Part shown: one piece after another, positions 19,430 through 30,700 of the stretch
Layout: each line of letters starts with the position of its first letter
Numbering within the stretch: position 1 is the first letter of the stretch
Assembly: GCA_964019695.1 (NCBI GenBank)
Contig: OZ026520.1
Location: 93,562,913-93,626,912, forward strand
Length of the DNA stretch: 64,000 nucleotides
Reading direction: 5' to 3'
DNA from: Loripinus fragilis
Lineage: Eukaryota; Mollusca; Bivalvia; Lucinida; Lucinidae
Program-made: the position numbers and the translations under genes
Notes under the pieces: model-generated
The model's input: only the letters and a program-made list of their open reading frames with translations
What the model was told of the DNA's origin: nothing
Database searches by the model: none

Positions 19430-20160
19430 GTTTTAAGCATATTTCATAAACACTTTCATCTAATAAAGTATCCATATCGTGCACTTAGTCATATATGGTA
19501 ACATTAATGCTAGCAAATTTGGGTGTCAAATTTTTAAAAAAAATGTCAAAAAAGTACGTTCGACAACATCAATGATTGATGTGATCGAACGTATTTTTTA
19601 CATGTATTTATTTTTTGATATTTATTTATTTCGACAGCCAAATATACATATTAACAGCCTAATATATATTCAGTCAAAAATAATGTCCGGCCAAAACCAT
19701 TGTTGGCAAAAAATAAAGTGGACCTTGCAATTAGCTATACACAACTTACCTGTGATTTTTTTTTATCTATGTAATTAATCAGTAGCTTAGAATTAATCTA
19801 ATGGTAATATCCATGAAACGTCCTCGAGATCCATACGAATTCCACATCTATTCCTCTATGTTCTATATACATCTGTGTACGTGAGAAATGAATGCAACAA
19901 AAAAACTGTTAGCTATTTCTACACTGATTGGTCTCCTAGGTGAAGTTCGCAGAACCGTTCTTGTTACTTTTTTCACTGTTTTTAAGATGATGTATTACAT
20001 AATGGTCTTAACCGAACTGTCGGCACTGCATCAAAGCCTCGCACTTGTTATTAATAAAAGAATTTGAGTAACAATGTGAGTTACTGTTGTTGTGCCTGAA
20101 CCATTCCGGCATTTGTTGGTTAATCTGTCGTGTATAATGTACTTTCCCAAGTGTGTTAAG
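19430..20160. other. Intergenic, one small hairpin
   Basis: ACGTTCGACAACATCAATGA / TGTGATCGAACGT at 19556-19592 forms an imperfect hairpin. Nothing else is supported. Confidence 0.4.
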
Positions 20161-20164
20161 TTTA

Positions 20165-20245
20165 AATTATCGGAAGGTTTGTGCGTTTGTACGGGAAGAT
20201 AATCCACGGGCTTTAGCGAGTGGATTATCGCCGATACAGACGCAA
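20165..20245. repeat. Hairpin element, GATAATCCACG family, copy 2
   Basis: GATAATCCACGGGCTTTAGC pairs with GAGTGGATTATCG. The outer TGTGCGTTTGTACG and ATACAGACGCAAAGCC arms also pair. Related to 9690-9868 and 60487-60562. Confidence 0.65.
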
Positions 20246-20249
20246 AGCC

Positions 20250-21642
20250 GTACGATAGCTTGCTTATAGCACCAGCATGCATTTCGCACTTTGTGCTTTA
20301 CGAGATATTTGACGTTAAACATTGGAGTATCGACGAAAGGTGCCAATATAATATTTTCTGAATTGTCGTAGGTAGGTAGGATCTACACATTTGAAAAAAA
20401 TGGACAATTTACTTCCATCTATATTTATCTTCTTTTTTTATTTAGTGATGGTACACAATCCATTTTTCGCTTCATCGACAATCGACCAAATTTCTTTTCT
20501 TTTATTAATCAATGATTACCAATAAGACCTTACTTTAAGTGATTAAAATAAATAACCATATTGACATAAACGTTATGATATGCTATCAAGTTTACTTTAT
20601 TTTATACTATTTTCCGTTCTATACCCGAAATAGCTTATTTAGAAAACAAGCCATTGAATGAAAGTGGGAGTTAAACACGAGTTTGTCCCATTTGACAATG
20701 ACTGAGTTGTTGTTGTTTTTTTTTGTTGCTGTTATTGTTTTTGTTTGTTTTTTTAAAGAAGTGCGAAATGATTAGTCCAGTCACGGAGAACGTCCGCCTG
20801 TTTACAATTCCATTTTGAAATACATTAAAGCTGGTAGCACTGAACAGTTATTCCGTACCATGTGAGAAAATCTCCGATAGTTTTATCCTCTCCTTCGTAT
20901 GCTTGCTGTTACAACAATCACCAGACACCTAGTGCATATCCTCTGTAGTTCAAATTAATTGTGTTTTTGAGAATGCACATCTTGTTTTCTAATAAAACGA
21001 GTAGCGCGAAAATGTTATTTTTTGAGAAACAAGTGAGCAGGGCCAGGAACTGTCACAATGTCATCACACTGATCATCGTGCGAAGAAGAGGCACTAAGCA
21101 GAAGCAAGCGACAGCAATGACACGAAAAAGCAAAGCAACTAGCTCTCTCTGCCTCAGCGAACAGCTATAAATTTGTTGTAGTTGTGTTTGTGTTTAACGT
21201 CCCAACGACAGCTAAGATCATATGGAGGATTATTTCAGCATGAGTGTTATTGATGCGATGTTTTGTGAGATATCAATAAACTTAATGCAAGCCAAGATGA
21301 AATCCCACAAACCATACAATAAATTTTCATGCAAATGTTGGATTCCGTTTGGCCATTTACCACAATTTAGCATCCATCCATGGAATGCGTTTCACAATAA
21401 GGTTTACTGTAACGCCAAAAAAAGAAATTCACAACGTTTAAGTCTATATGCACTTTGACCGGTTTCTCCCTGGAAGTCGTGGCACCTGTCCATTCTGAGA
21501 CGGCAGTTTTGTTGTTGCTATATCATTTGCTGTCCTGATTATCACTCGCAATAAACTTTTAACTCAGAAACCTCTTAAACAAGGCTATCGGTATCATAAA
21601 CTTTGTAAAGCTTTTTTTCTAAATTGTATCGTCGACTCTTTA
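20250..21642. other. Intergenic, no gene recognised
   Basis: AT-rich. A GTTTAACGTCCCAACGACAG fragment at about 21190-21212 resembles the tail of the tRNA-derived SINEs elsewhere in the window. Short open frames at 20961-21170 and 21222-21458 show no recognisable domains. Confidence 0.4.
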
Positions 21643-22551
21643 TTAAACAAAAATGAAAACGCTACACATGAATTGTTTGCCATCTATATACAAAATTATG
21701 CGAACCAAGAATGTACATGAAAGTGTATCTTTATGTTAAAATACTGGGTAATTTATAACAGTAAAAGTTATACGGATGCTGTCACGAGGAAATACATTAA
21801 AGCCATTTAAATGTGACAGGGTTCCACTTTTTTAGGTTGCAAATTTGAACAGAAATCTCACACAGTTTAGACCTTCAGAAATCCACTACCTACGAGATCC
21901 GACTGCGTGAAATGGTAGTCTAGGCATGTGACAACCAGAAATGAGAAGAACTTATCTCAAGTGTGTTTTGATTGTTTAGAAAAGCAATCTTAAAGAGCGG
22001 TTTTTCCACCAAATTGCCAAGTTTGAAATTTTAAAACTGAAATCTCCATAGGAAATCTATTTGCTGTTGCATCTTAGTATGAGGACATTACTAGTCGAGA
22101 AGTGGTAGAAACAATGTGCTGAGAGGTCTACATGATTTGGCAAAAGAAAATTATCGAAAATTGTGATAAATTGAAGATTACCAAACATTTAATATTCTCT
22201 ATTTGTTTTAGTCAAAGGGAGACAAATTTCATTTTTTACAAATTTGATAAATTCGAAATTGATTTCTGAATTTATCAGTTTTCTTGTGTTTTTATGCAGC
22301 ACAATTATGACAAGTTGTGATAAGCATAACAATTTTAATTTGCGCATGCGCAATAGCAAAATTCAGTGAATAAAGCTTTAAACGCTTAAAGGAGCATAAC
22401 TCAGACATCAAACGAGACAAATTGGTGGAGTTTCGACGAATCGTTTGCTTGATATTTGGGAAACATCATTAAGTTTTAGTAAATACCTTTTGTCCAATAC
22501 ACTCTCACAAAATATAGATAATGGTAGTGTAGCGTTTTCACTTTTGTTCAG
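21643..22551. mobile_element. TIR element E, 909 bp, copy 1
   Basis: Left end TTAAACAAAAATGAAAACGC..TACAC, right end GTGTAGCGTTTTCACTTTTG..TTCAG. The better preserved copy at 40266-41887 has CTGAACAAAAGTG termini and TA duplications. The interior, shared over about 900 bp between copies, has landmarks GTCACGAGGAAA, CTACCTACGAGAT, GTATGAGGACATTACTAGTC and TTTGCGCATGC. No transposase is recognised. Confidence 0.8.
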
Positions 22552-22579
22552 TGTATGATTTGATATCTCCATTTCGGGC

Positions 22580-22953
22580 TTAAAGCTGCATAGTCTGTAA
22601 CTTTTGATCTTTTAATTTTAGAACTAATGTTTCTATTTTTCAAGAACACAGTAAAAAAACTAAAATTCAGGTATACATTTTACCAATTTCGTTAATCTTA
22701 ACAAATTATCAGTATCGAAACAACAGCATTTATATTAAATTTAACTGTCTATAATTATTGGAGGGACGCAAATAATTATCGACACGAGTAAAACACACCT
22801 GTTTTATAGGATAATTCACTTTTCCGTGCAGTTTTCCGCTCTAGTGAACAGATTTATTGTGAAAACATAACTTAATTCAGCTTTTACAAATGAATTAAAA
22901 AGAAAATAAAATTTTTCGAAAAATGTTCATAGTTACAGAGTATGCAGCTTTAA
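22580..22953. mobile_element. TTAA-bounded MITE (family T), copy 1
   Basis: 374 bp from TTAAAGCTGCATAGTCTGTA to TTACAGAGTATGCAGCTTTAA, so it has TIRs of about 20 bp and is bounded by TTAA, the duplication of piggyBac-type elements. Interior landmarks: CAAGAACACAGTAAAA, TATAATTATTGGAGGGACGC and CACACCTGTTTTATA. The same element, inverted, lies at 24351-24725, and a decayed copy at 31275-31650. Confidence 0.85.
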
Positions 22954-23139
22954 ATCTCTCTTGCGCCAGGGACTTTCGGAGTTTAATGACGATATATATT
23001 GTGTATAAATTAACGAAAATAGTTGGCACTAATAATTTTTCAGCGGATTGGTTATAACATTAGTATATTGCGACAGAAAACTTTGCTTTCCTCTTTAATT
23101 GCTCACTGGCTGGACGGACCTCAGACTCTATGACGGTTC

Positions 23140-23640
23140 CGACTTAAATATTTATCTCTAGAGGAGAGAGTTGGCGCCTGATGTCATGTCTTTTGTCAGG
23201 TCCACAGGGGTTTAACTGTTGGATTTCGTTTGTTCCGGTATTCAGTTGTACATTGATGTACTGTTGAGCCCTTATCTCTGTTTTATCTCCTTTTATATCT
23301 TGATTTGTATATACTAGAGGATGCTGTATCTAAAAGGTAGGATTTTTGTATGCATTTCAAACATCTATGTATCTTAGGCGCCATTAAAGCTGTTAAAGCC
23401 CTCCATTGATTTTTTACTGACCGTTCAAAGGCGGTGCTTCTTTTGTGGATCTTTTTTTTGTTGTTATTTATGTTTTACGTCTGTCTTGTCTGTTCCTTGA
23501 AGTCTTGCGATTACCTGCTAGGAAAGGGCTGACCTCTTGGTTTCTTTGTGTGTGATGTTCCCCTCGTGTTTTTGTCACTTTTCCATATGATGTCTCGGTT
23601 CAGGTGTGGTACTTGATTGTATCGATTGTATTGACCTTTG
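23140..23640 (+). repeat. Dispersed family R, long plus copy
   Basis: Carries GTTCCGGTATTCAGTTGTAC, CTGTTGAGCCCTTATC, ACTGACCGTTCAAAGGCGGT, GGAAAGGGCTGACCTCTTGG and CAGGTGTGGTACTTGATTGT. It parallels 63530-64000 over its whole length, so it is one of the most complete copies. Confidence 0.8.
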
Positions 23641-24224
23641 CTTTCTTCTTTGCCTTTGTAGCATATCATATAATATTATATACGTGGGATTAACTTGCGT
23701 ATCTTATTACAATTGATCAGAACATTGGTAGGGGATCAACCAAGGGAAACTGTTAGACTAATTTCAAATCTACTAGATTCGTAAATGGTTGTTTTTGACA
23801 GAAAGAGATGTAGTACTTTTCCTTAAACTTGCCATGACAAATGCATTATGTATGATTCTCATGAGAACCACCAATTAGTAATTTCTGTTAGTGATGTTTG
23901 ATGACATTCTTACCAGTGGTTTAGGGGGAGATTTCTATGGGGACGAAAGGGCATTGAATGGTCACAAAAGTCCATCCTGAGCAGTTTGTGGTCAAGGGAA
24001 CTAAATAGAAACAAATAAGCATAAAACAAGAAGTTCGAAATTTTAATATGTATGTTTGGAAAGACAAATGGTTGATAGATTGAAAGTGGCAAGAAAAGCA
24101 TGCAAGAAGGGACAAACCAGCAGTTAGATGGACATACACTAGAGAAGCTCAAAATGGTAACACAATACGTCAGGTTTAGATCAACAAAAATTGTCAGCGT
24201 AAAATTGTAAATATGTTCTTACCC

Positions 24225-24335
24225 ATAATTTTTAGCATGTGTTTTGGGTGCTCAAAAGAATCTTCTCATTGGGACGGTTCTTTTGAATACCCACAACATA
24301 TGTTTTGGTTGAGAAATAAGAAAATTATTTTTCTG
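24225..24335. mobile_element. Hairpin MITE family J, copy 1
   Basis: Arms TGTTTTGGGTGCTCAAAAGA and TTCTTTTGAATACCCACAAC enclose ATCTTCTCATTGGGACGG. The tail GTTTTGGTTGAGAAATAAGA is shared with copies at 51380-51505 and 62130-62245 and, less well, 37035-37140. Confidence 0.75.
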
Positions 24336-24350
24336 TTACGCACTCTTAAC

Positions 24351-24725
24351 TTAAAGCTGCATACTCTGTAACTTTTGATATTTTTCGATTTTTTTTTAGT
24401 TTCTTTTTAAATCATTTGTAAAAGTAGAATTAAGTTATGCTTTCACATAAATCTGTTCACTATAGCTGAAAACTGCACGGAAAAGTGAATTATCTTATAA
24501 AAACAGGTGTGTTTTTCTCTTGTTGGTAATTATTTGCGTCCCTACAATAATTATAGACAGGTAATTTTAACAAAAATGCTGTTGTTTTGATACTGATAAT
24601 TTGTTAAGATTTACGAAATTGGTAAAATGTTTACCTGAATTTTAGGTATTTTACTGTGTTCTTGAAAAAAAGTTACATTAGTTCTAAAATTAAAAGATCA
24701 AAAGTTACAGAATATGCAGCTTTAA
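24351..24725. mobile_element. TTAA-bounded MITE (family T), copy 2, inverted
   Basis: 375 bp, the reverse complement of 22580-22953 with the same TTAA ends (24351-24354 and 24722-24725) and TIRs TTAAAGCTGCATACTCTGTA / GTTACAGAATATGCAGCTTT. Confidence 0.85.
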
Positions 24726-24966
24726 GTCATGCAGTGAATAAGCCATTCTTTATACATGCAGGCGTTGCTGTCCAGCTTGGTGAGCAACCTTTATTTTTTC
24801 TGAACCCTGAGAAAATTCCACGTTTAACACTTTGTATTCTGATGGATTTTCCCATACAGATAGATACAATAAGGATGAGATTGTCCATTAAATATTTTAA
24901 GAGACCACAGGTAGCAATTTCAAAATAATCATGTACTTCGGTCCCTGAATTATGTTTTATCTGAAG

Positions 24967-25033
24967 CAAACAGTGCAGACCCTGATGAAATGCCGCGTTT
25001 GCAGCATTTCATCTGGGTCTTCAATGTTTGCCA
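24967..25033. repeat. AAACAGTG hairpin core
   Basis: AAACAGTGCAGACCCTGATGAAATGC... pairs with GCATTTCATCTGGGTCTTCA and AATGTTTGCC. This hairpin type recurs near 35876, 40010, 43345, 45838, 47922 and 52170. Confidence 0.7.
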
Positions 25034-25189
25034 AAGTACCCCATTAGGATTTACCAGTATACAAAGGGTTAATTTGTGTGTGATTAATGAGAGCAGGTTT
25101 TATATTTTTATAAAGTCCACTGCTAGTTTTGAGCACACACACATGAGTTGTCTCATGATGAAATTACAAAGTGGCACGTGCCCCGAGTG

Positions 25190-25330
25190 AAGACTCAGAT
25201 GACACTGGGTACCAACCCAGTCTCGTTTGTGGTGTCTTCTGTGAGTTTGTCACTTTCCCATTGGTATCCTGGGTCAGGTGTGGTACTTGATTGTATCGAT
25301 TCCTGATCTTTGCACCATTACTTACTTTCA
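25190..25330 (+). repeat. Fragment of dispersed family R
   Basis: Has TCTCGTTTGTGGTGTCTTCT, TTCCCATTGGTATCCTGGGT and GTGTGGTACTTGATTGTATC, the right-hand part of the family. Confidence 0.75.
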
Positions 25331-25428
25331 CTGTGCGTTCTCTGGGTAGATAAGAACCAATGTTCTCAAATGACAAAACCTACATATCGACTACTTTTAT
25401 TGCATTATATGTTGTCTTGGAAATTTTA

Positions 25429-25675
25429 TATACCGAAAGGAACTAGAAACTTAAGTTCTTTCTAACATATCTAGATAATAATAATTCAAATTCATTATTT
25501 TTTATGAGATCTGATATCCTCAGCATTCATAAACAGAACTGATGTTGGCATCAATAGCCTGAACGTCAGTGATACGTAAGAGGGGTCAAATTCACGGTGT
25601 TAAAGTTTCCATAAACTCGACCTTACCATGTAAAAAAAACTTAAAAGTTTCTAGTTCCTCTCAGTATATGTTGAA
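25429..25675. mobile_element. MITE with GGAACTAGAAACTT inverted repeats
   Basis: Left TATACCGAAAGGAACTAGAA..ACTTAAG, right CTTAAAAGTTTCTAGTTCCT..CTCAGTATA. About 245 bp in all with no coding content. The single copy leaves exact ends uncertain. Confidence 0.6.
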
Positions 25676-26595
25676 TCAAGCTATATTAAGCACTTTTCTC
25701 TGACTAAAGCATGGTTCATCAGGCATGGTTTATTAAAAGTATGAGTTAGTACTTCAAATTGCAAGTAAATAGTCCAACTTCCATTGGGAAATTACAGACT
25801 TTAAATGTTTGATAAGTTGCACAATTATCATATGCAACACCAAATGTATGATTTTGTTTTAAATATGAGTATGCTACCTTGTAGACTTGCGCCGTATCAG
25901 CTACTAGAATCTAGTAAAACCACAGCATAAAATACAGAGAAAATACATGCGCACTCTTGTAAACTGCTGTCATAAATCTACATGGTGATTCCTTATTATA
26001 TGAGAGTATTCCAAATATATCATGATTGCAAATGAAGAATGAAACTAAATTTGGCAGGGTTTAGGACAGGGTAATATATTTTGTCAACTTAAGTTTAAAA
26101 TACCACGTGTAAGCATGCTTGTATGTTTCAATCATAAGAGTGTGAGGTGAGACTTATGTTCTTCTAACTCTTTTCCCACTGGGTAATTTTGCATGGTATT
26201 TTTTTTGTCTGCTTTTTTTTCATTTCAAAATCACTTTTTTTTTCTAAAAACAATACTTTAAGGAGTACCTTCAGAGTGTCAAACAGTTTCGATCCAGATT
26301 GGGTCCAAACTGTTTGCAAAGGTTATCAACATACGACAGTATTATGCAAAGCGTTAACATTCCCTCGGTGCCATAGGTTATAGAATGTGATCTTTGATTG
26401 TAGCATTTACTAGGCATAATCACTCTTTTTTTCAAATGCATGACGCTGATACTGTACTTGACATAATGCTTATTACTGCCAATGTCATATTGGAATAACG
26501 GCTGCTATGTGAGCAATGCAGTTTCATATATTTGGTAGACAAACTTTCAAAATACTGGAAGCAATTAAAATACTCATACATGCTTCACATCATGC

Positions 26596-26810
26596 ATGGA
26601 TCCAGAAAATTCTGCCAGGGGGTCCTTTTTTAGTCATCAACGTATTCCACAGAGGGCCCTTTGGACCTCCCTCGAGAAGCAATTGGACCCATGGGGTCTC
26701 GACATGGGTCCGTATTTATATTTCTAAGGAAATCTATTGCCACTTATGATTTTCAAGGAGGTCAGGACCCCTTGTCCCCCCCCCTCTGGCTCCGCTTTGC
26801 ACATGGTGCA
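26596..26810. repeat. GGATCCAG-type dispersed repeat
   Basis: ATGGATCCAGAAAATTCTGC..CAGGGGGTCC through GCAATTGGACCCATGGGG to CCCCCCCCTCTGGCTCCGC. Weaker relatives are at 28405-28740 and 54855-55015. This pattern is frequent in marine invertebrate genomes. The class is not determined here. Confidence 0.5.
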
Positions 26811-27223
26811 CATATATAACAATATCCTAGCCAGCAATCACCAAAAGTCGAAACAAAGTCGATATGACGTCATTACCTTGCATCGACGTTCATGCGACGT
26901 TGTTGAAAGTCGTATACCTACTGGGTAGCAAGCAAAATGCATAGTGTTTCCTTTGTGTATTTATTAGTGTATGATGCTCAGAGTGTTTACTTGTGTTTAA
27001 TACTCTGTAACCCAAAAGTTAGCTAGTGTATATTACTCAGAATGTGTACTTGTGTATAATACTCAACATGTTAACTGACTGTTCTATCATGTGGGGAATA
27101 TTTATTTTTTATGTAAAACATTGGTACTTCATTGTATGCTCTTCTGCATGTTCAGTAAACATTTAACGAATTATATGTGTGATTATGTTTACATGTGATG
27201 AGTTTTCATCAACGACTACTACT

Positions 27224-27477
27224 GTCCTGCCAGCCAAGAGTGACAGTGAGATCATGTTTTGTTAACAAAGTTATCAGCGACTTATAATCAATAGATCACT
27301 TGTGTATTAATCCTATCCCCGGGGTAGGATTAATACACAAGTGAGTGCGGATAGGATTAATACACAAGTGATCTATCGATTCAAGTTAGCATGAGTGGAG
27401 GAAACAAGTTAAGTGTTTTACTTGGCAATTGTAAAGAAAACATGACGTAGCTGTCACTCTTGGTTGGCAAGCCAGTA
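27224..27477. mobile_element. TIR element just past the CNBD2-like stop codon
   Basis: Ends CTGTCCTGCCAGCCAAGAGT..GACAG and CTGTCACTCTTGGTTGGCAA..GCCAG, flanked by TA on both sides. The interior holds a near-perfect hairpin, GATCACTTGTGTATTAATCC..TATCC, repeated twice in inverse. The right end lies about 97 bp downstream of the gene's stop, so it may lie in the 3' UTR or just after it. Confidence 0.8.
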
Positions 27478-27514
27478 ATATACATTTCCAACAATCAATA
27501 AAGCAGAAAATAAG

Positions 27515-27520
27515 TTTAAT
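27515..27520 (-). terminator. Possible polyadenylation signal ATTAAA
   Basis: ATTAAA on the minus strand about 55 nt after the stop codon of the CNBD2-like gene. No canonical AATAAA was found nearer. The next one on this strand is near 27107. Weak evidence. Confidence 0.3.
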
Positions 27521-27573
27521 ATTTGAGCACCAAACCAGACATTAGCACATGTATGCTGGGGAGAGCATGTGAA

Positions 27574-27744
27574 CTATGCCTTCAGGGCAGGTATCTGGAG
27601 AAGAGCCCGTGCATCATGTTTATCTGCCTTGTTGATCTTCACTGTTCTCAACATTTTATTAAGTTCCTTCTTTTTATGGTGGTCCCATCGCATCTGAGAT
27701 TCTAAATTTTCCTGCAGAGCTTCGTTGGAGGGATATGGATAAGT
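27574..27744 (-). CDS. CNBD2: CNBD2-like last exon with stop
   Basis: 171 bp from acceptor TTTTTTTAG. 56 codons then TAG (27576-27574). It begins TYPYPSNEALQENLESQMRW and is Lys-rich (HHKKKELNKML), probably a C-terminal helix. It enters in phase 0 after exon 30366-30500. Confidence 0.9.
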   Translation of the reverse strand, partial: TYPYPSNEALQENLESQMRWDHHKKKELNKMLRTVKINKADKHDARALLQIPALKA

Positions 27745-30700
27745 CTAAAAAAATAAGAAAAAAAATATAAACATTATCAGATGATAAGAATGTGGGGCAA
27801 GAATCTCAGTGTCACTCAGATTGCCAATAATAACAGCTAATTATCTCGTTTAAAAACAATTTTCCAGCAATGCAGAAATAGGTCTTATTTCATATGTATG
27901 AATGCACTCTGAATATGCATTGTCGGTTAGGCCACACCAAATAAATTTTTAGATTCTCATCCAAATTATGAGAAAATTTGGGCGATTGGGAGGAGTTTTT
28001 TTTTCTGACTGCTTAAGCAAGTGGGCGGTGTTTTTTGTTTGTGTTTTTCTGACTGCTTTAAAGAACAGAACAGTACTTAAAGAACTTTAAATACCTTTAA
28101 ATTAAATTGTCAAATTCAGTAAATAAAAAAATTGTTGTTTTTTTGTGAAAAATGTTGGCAAGAAAAATTGCACCAAAGATTTTCAGCCTTTTTCAATTAT
28201 TTTCTTCTTTTATAAGCAAATAAAAAAATGGGGTGGAATTTTTTTCCAAAAACCTTTCACCCCATTTTTTTTATTTGCTTATATTTTATAGGGGCGGGTG
28301 AGGATGAGAATCTAAAAATGTTTTGGCATGGCCTTATCTAGTACAATTAGATTTAACTCTAAAATATGCATTGTCAGCTATCCGGTAAAATAAGGTTTCA
28401 TGTGCAGATCCAGAAGTTGGGGCCGGGCATCCAGATCCCAGCCCTTCCCTGGAAAATCACAAGTGGCTACATGGCTAAAAACTTCTTTATTTGTCGCTAT
28501 TTTAGCCCTTATGAGCAGTTGGAGTTTTATAGTCTCGGTCAGGTCCACAGGGAAGCATTGAAGTTGATGATGTTGAAACATATAAACCCATGGGCGAATC
28601 CAGACAATTCTTCCAACATTTTAGTCATCAAGGCAATTTACAAAAGGTTCATATGGATCTTCTTAGAGAGGCAATTGGGCCTTAAGGGTAAGGGGTCAAT
28701 TGCTTCTTGAATGGGTCTGTAATAGTATTTTAAGGAAGCCTAAAAAGCACTTTGGTACCAGTAAATAAATTAAAGCAGTGTTTTCAGAGGCATGCTTACA
28801 GTTCTTTATTCTGTCACAATGATACAGACTGAAATCCATCAATTATTTCAAAAGAGAGCACACTAAAACAATTCTGGTCTAACTTTGAAATTACAAAGTG
28901 CTGTGGTTACTTTGAATTTAAGGTCAAGGTCATCAAAATCAAACAAACTCGTTCTGTCTACATACAATGTATCTATGCAAGTTTGGTGAAGAAAACTCCA
29001 CTGTTTCAGAAGACAGAGCTCAGAAAAAGCTGATTTTACAGATTTTAAGAATGACGACCTTGAAAATGAGGTGACCTTGAAAATTAGGTCAAGGTCACTA
29101 AAATTATATTAACTCTTCATTTTGCTACAACGATACAATACATAAAGTTTAGCTAGAATTCATTGTTTAATTCCAGAGATATCTTAAAAAAGCTATTTTG
29201 GTCAAAATTTGACATTTCAAAGTACTGTTGTGACCTTGGAAATAAGGTCAGGGTCACCAAAATCTAATAAATTCTTAACCCTTTCCTAACAATACATATA
29301 TTCAAGTTTGGCTCAAATAAAATCACCGTTTTCAAATTAGTATGTAAAAATGGCTGATTTATACTGTCTTTATAGGATGGTGACCATGAAGATTATGTCA
29401 AGGTAAAAAATCTAAATAACTTGTTTGCTACTCCCAACAATGTACCTATGCAAGTTTGGTCAAAACCCCTTTGCAGGTCCGAAGAATAGCGCAGGGAAAC
29501 CCTATTTTGAACATTTCAGAGTGCCGGTGTGACATTGAAAATCAAATCAAGGTCACCAAAATCGAATCAACTAGTTCCCAAATCTCAATAATGTATCTAG
29601 GTAAGTTTAGTTAAACTTCAGCCACTGGTTCAGAGGCTAAGGCACGGAACCCCTATTTTGGACATTTCAAATTAGGCAAGGTCGCCAAAATCTTATCAAC
29701 TCTTTTCCTTCTCCCAAGAATGTATCTATATTAGTTTGGACCCAATTGAAGATAACGCATGGAAACCATATTTTTGACATTTCAAAGTGCCCATGTGACC
29801 TTGAAAATTAGGTCAAAGTCATCAAAATCATTATCAACTCTTTCCCTCCTCCTAACAATGTATCTATGCAAGTTTGGTCAAATCCATCTACTAGTTCAGA
29901 AGATAACGCACAAAAACCATATTTTGGACATTTCAAAGTGCATCTGTGACCTTGAAAATAAGGTTAAGGTCACCAAAATTATCCTTCATGGGGAAAAAGT
30001 GCTGGTTGCTTTGCTTTGATTGTGTTCCTGGTGCCTTGTGACTGTAAGTGTTATGTGGCTCTTCCTAACGGGTGCCACGGATTGGTCTACAGTGTGTGAT
30101 TGAGGCATTTCCTGATGATACTCACTTGTGTGTACTTTTTCAAAATTATACATATAGCAAAATGATAATAAACAATAGCCATATTTATGACATTTCTTGT
30201 TACATTTTATTATACACAATTCAGTGTGGCACTACTACTTATGAAACATAATTTATCTCTTCACTTGATGGAATAAGTAGCATATGCTTTTTTATAATTT
30301 ATATAGTCTCTAGATATAATCAGTAGTAGTAGTAGAAGTAGTAGTAGTAGTAGTGTATTTCTTACCACTCCCTTTAGTTGGACAATAAGTGAATGGGATG
30401 CATGCTCCATGAAGAACTTTTTGTCTATCATGACACATTCAGCGCCGTTACTGACTAGACTGAAATCTGGCTGCCCTTCGAAAAGCATTTCAGCAAGGCC
30501 CTGGTCAAAAAAGAAAGCAACATATCAATAGTGAATATAAGGACTTAAAATGCCCAGTTTTATTTCTGATTTTAAAAGATGGTTTGTTAAGTAAATAATT
30601 ATTTTGCATTGGAAATTATCAATACATTTAATCTATCCTTTTATGCCCTGCTTTCCAATAATAAGGGTAGAGCTAGATGGTATTTCGCATAATTTGACAC

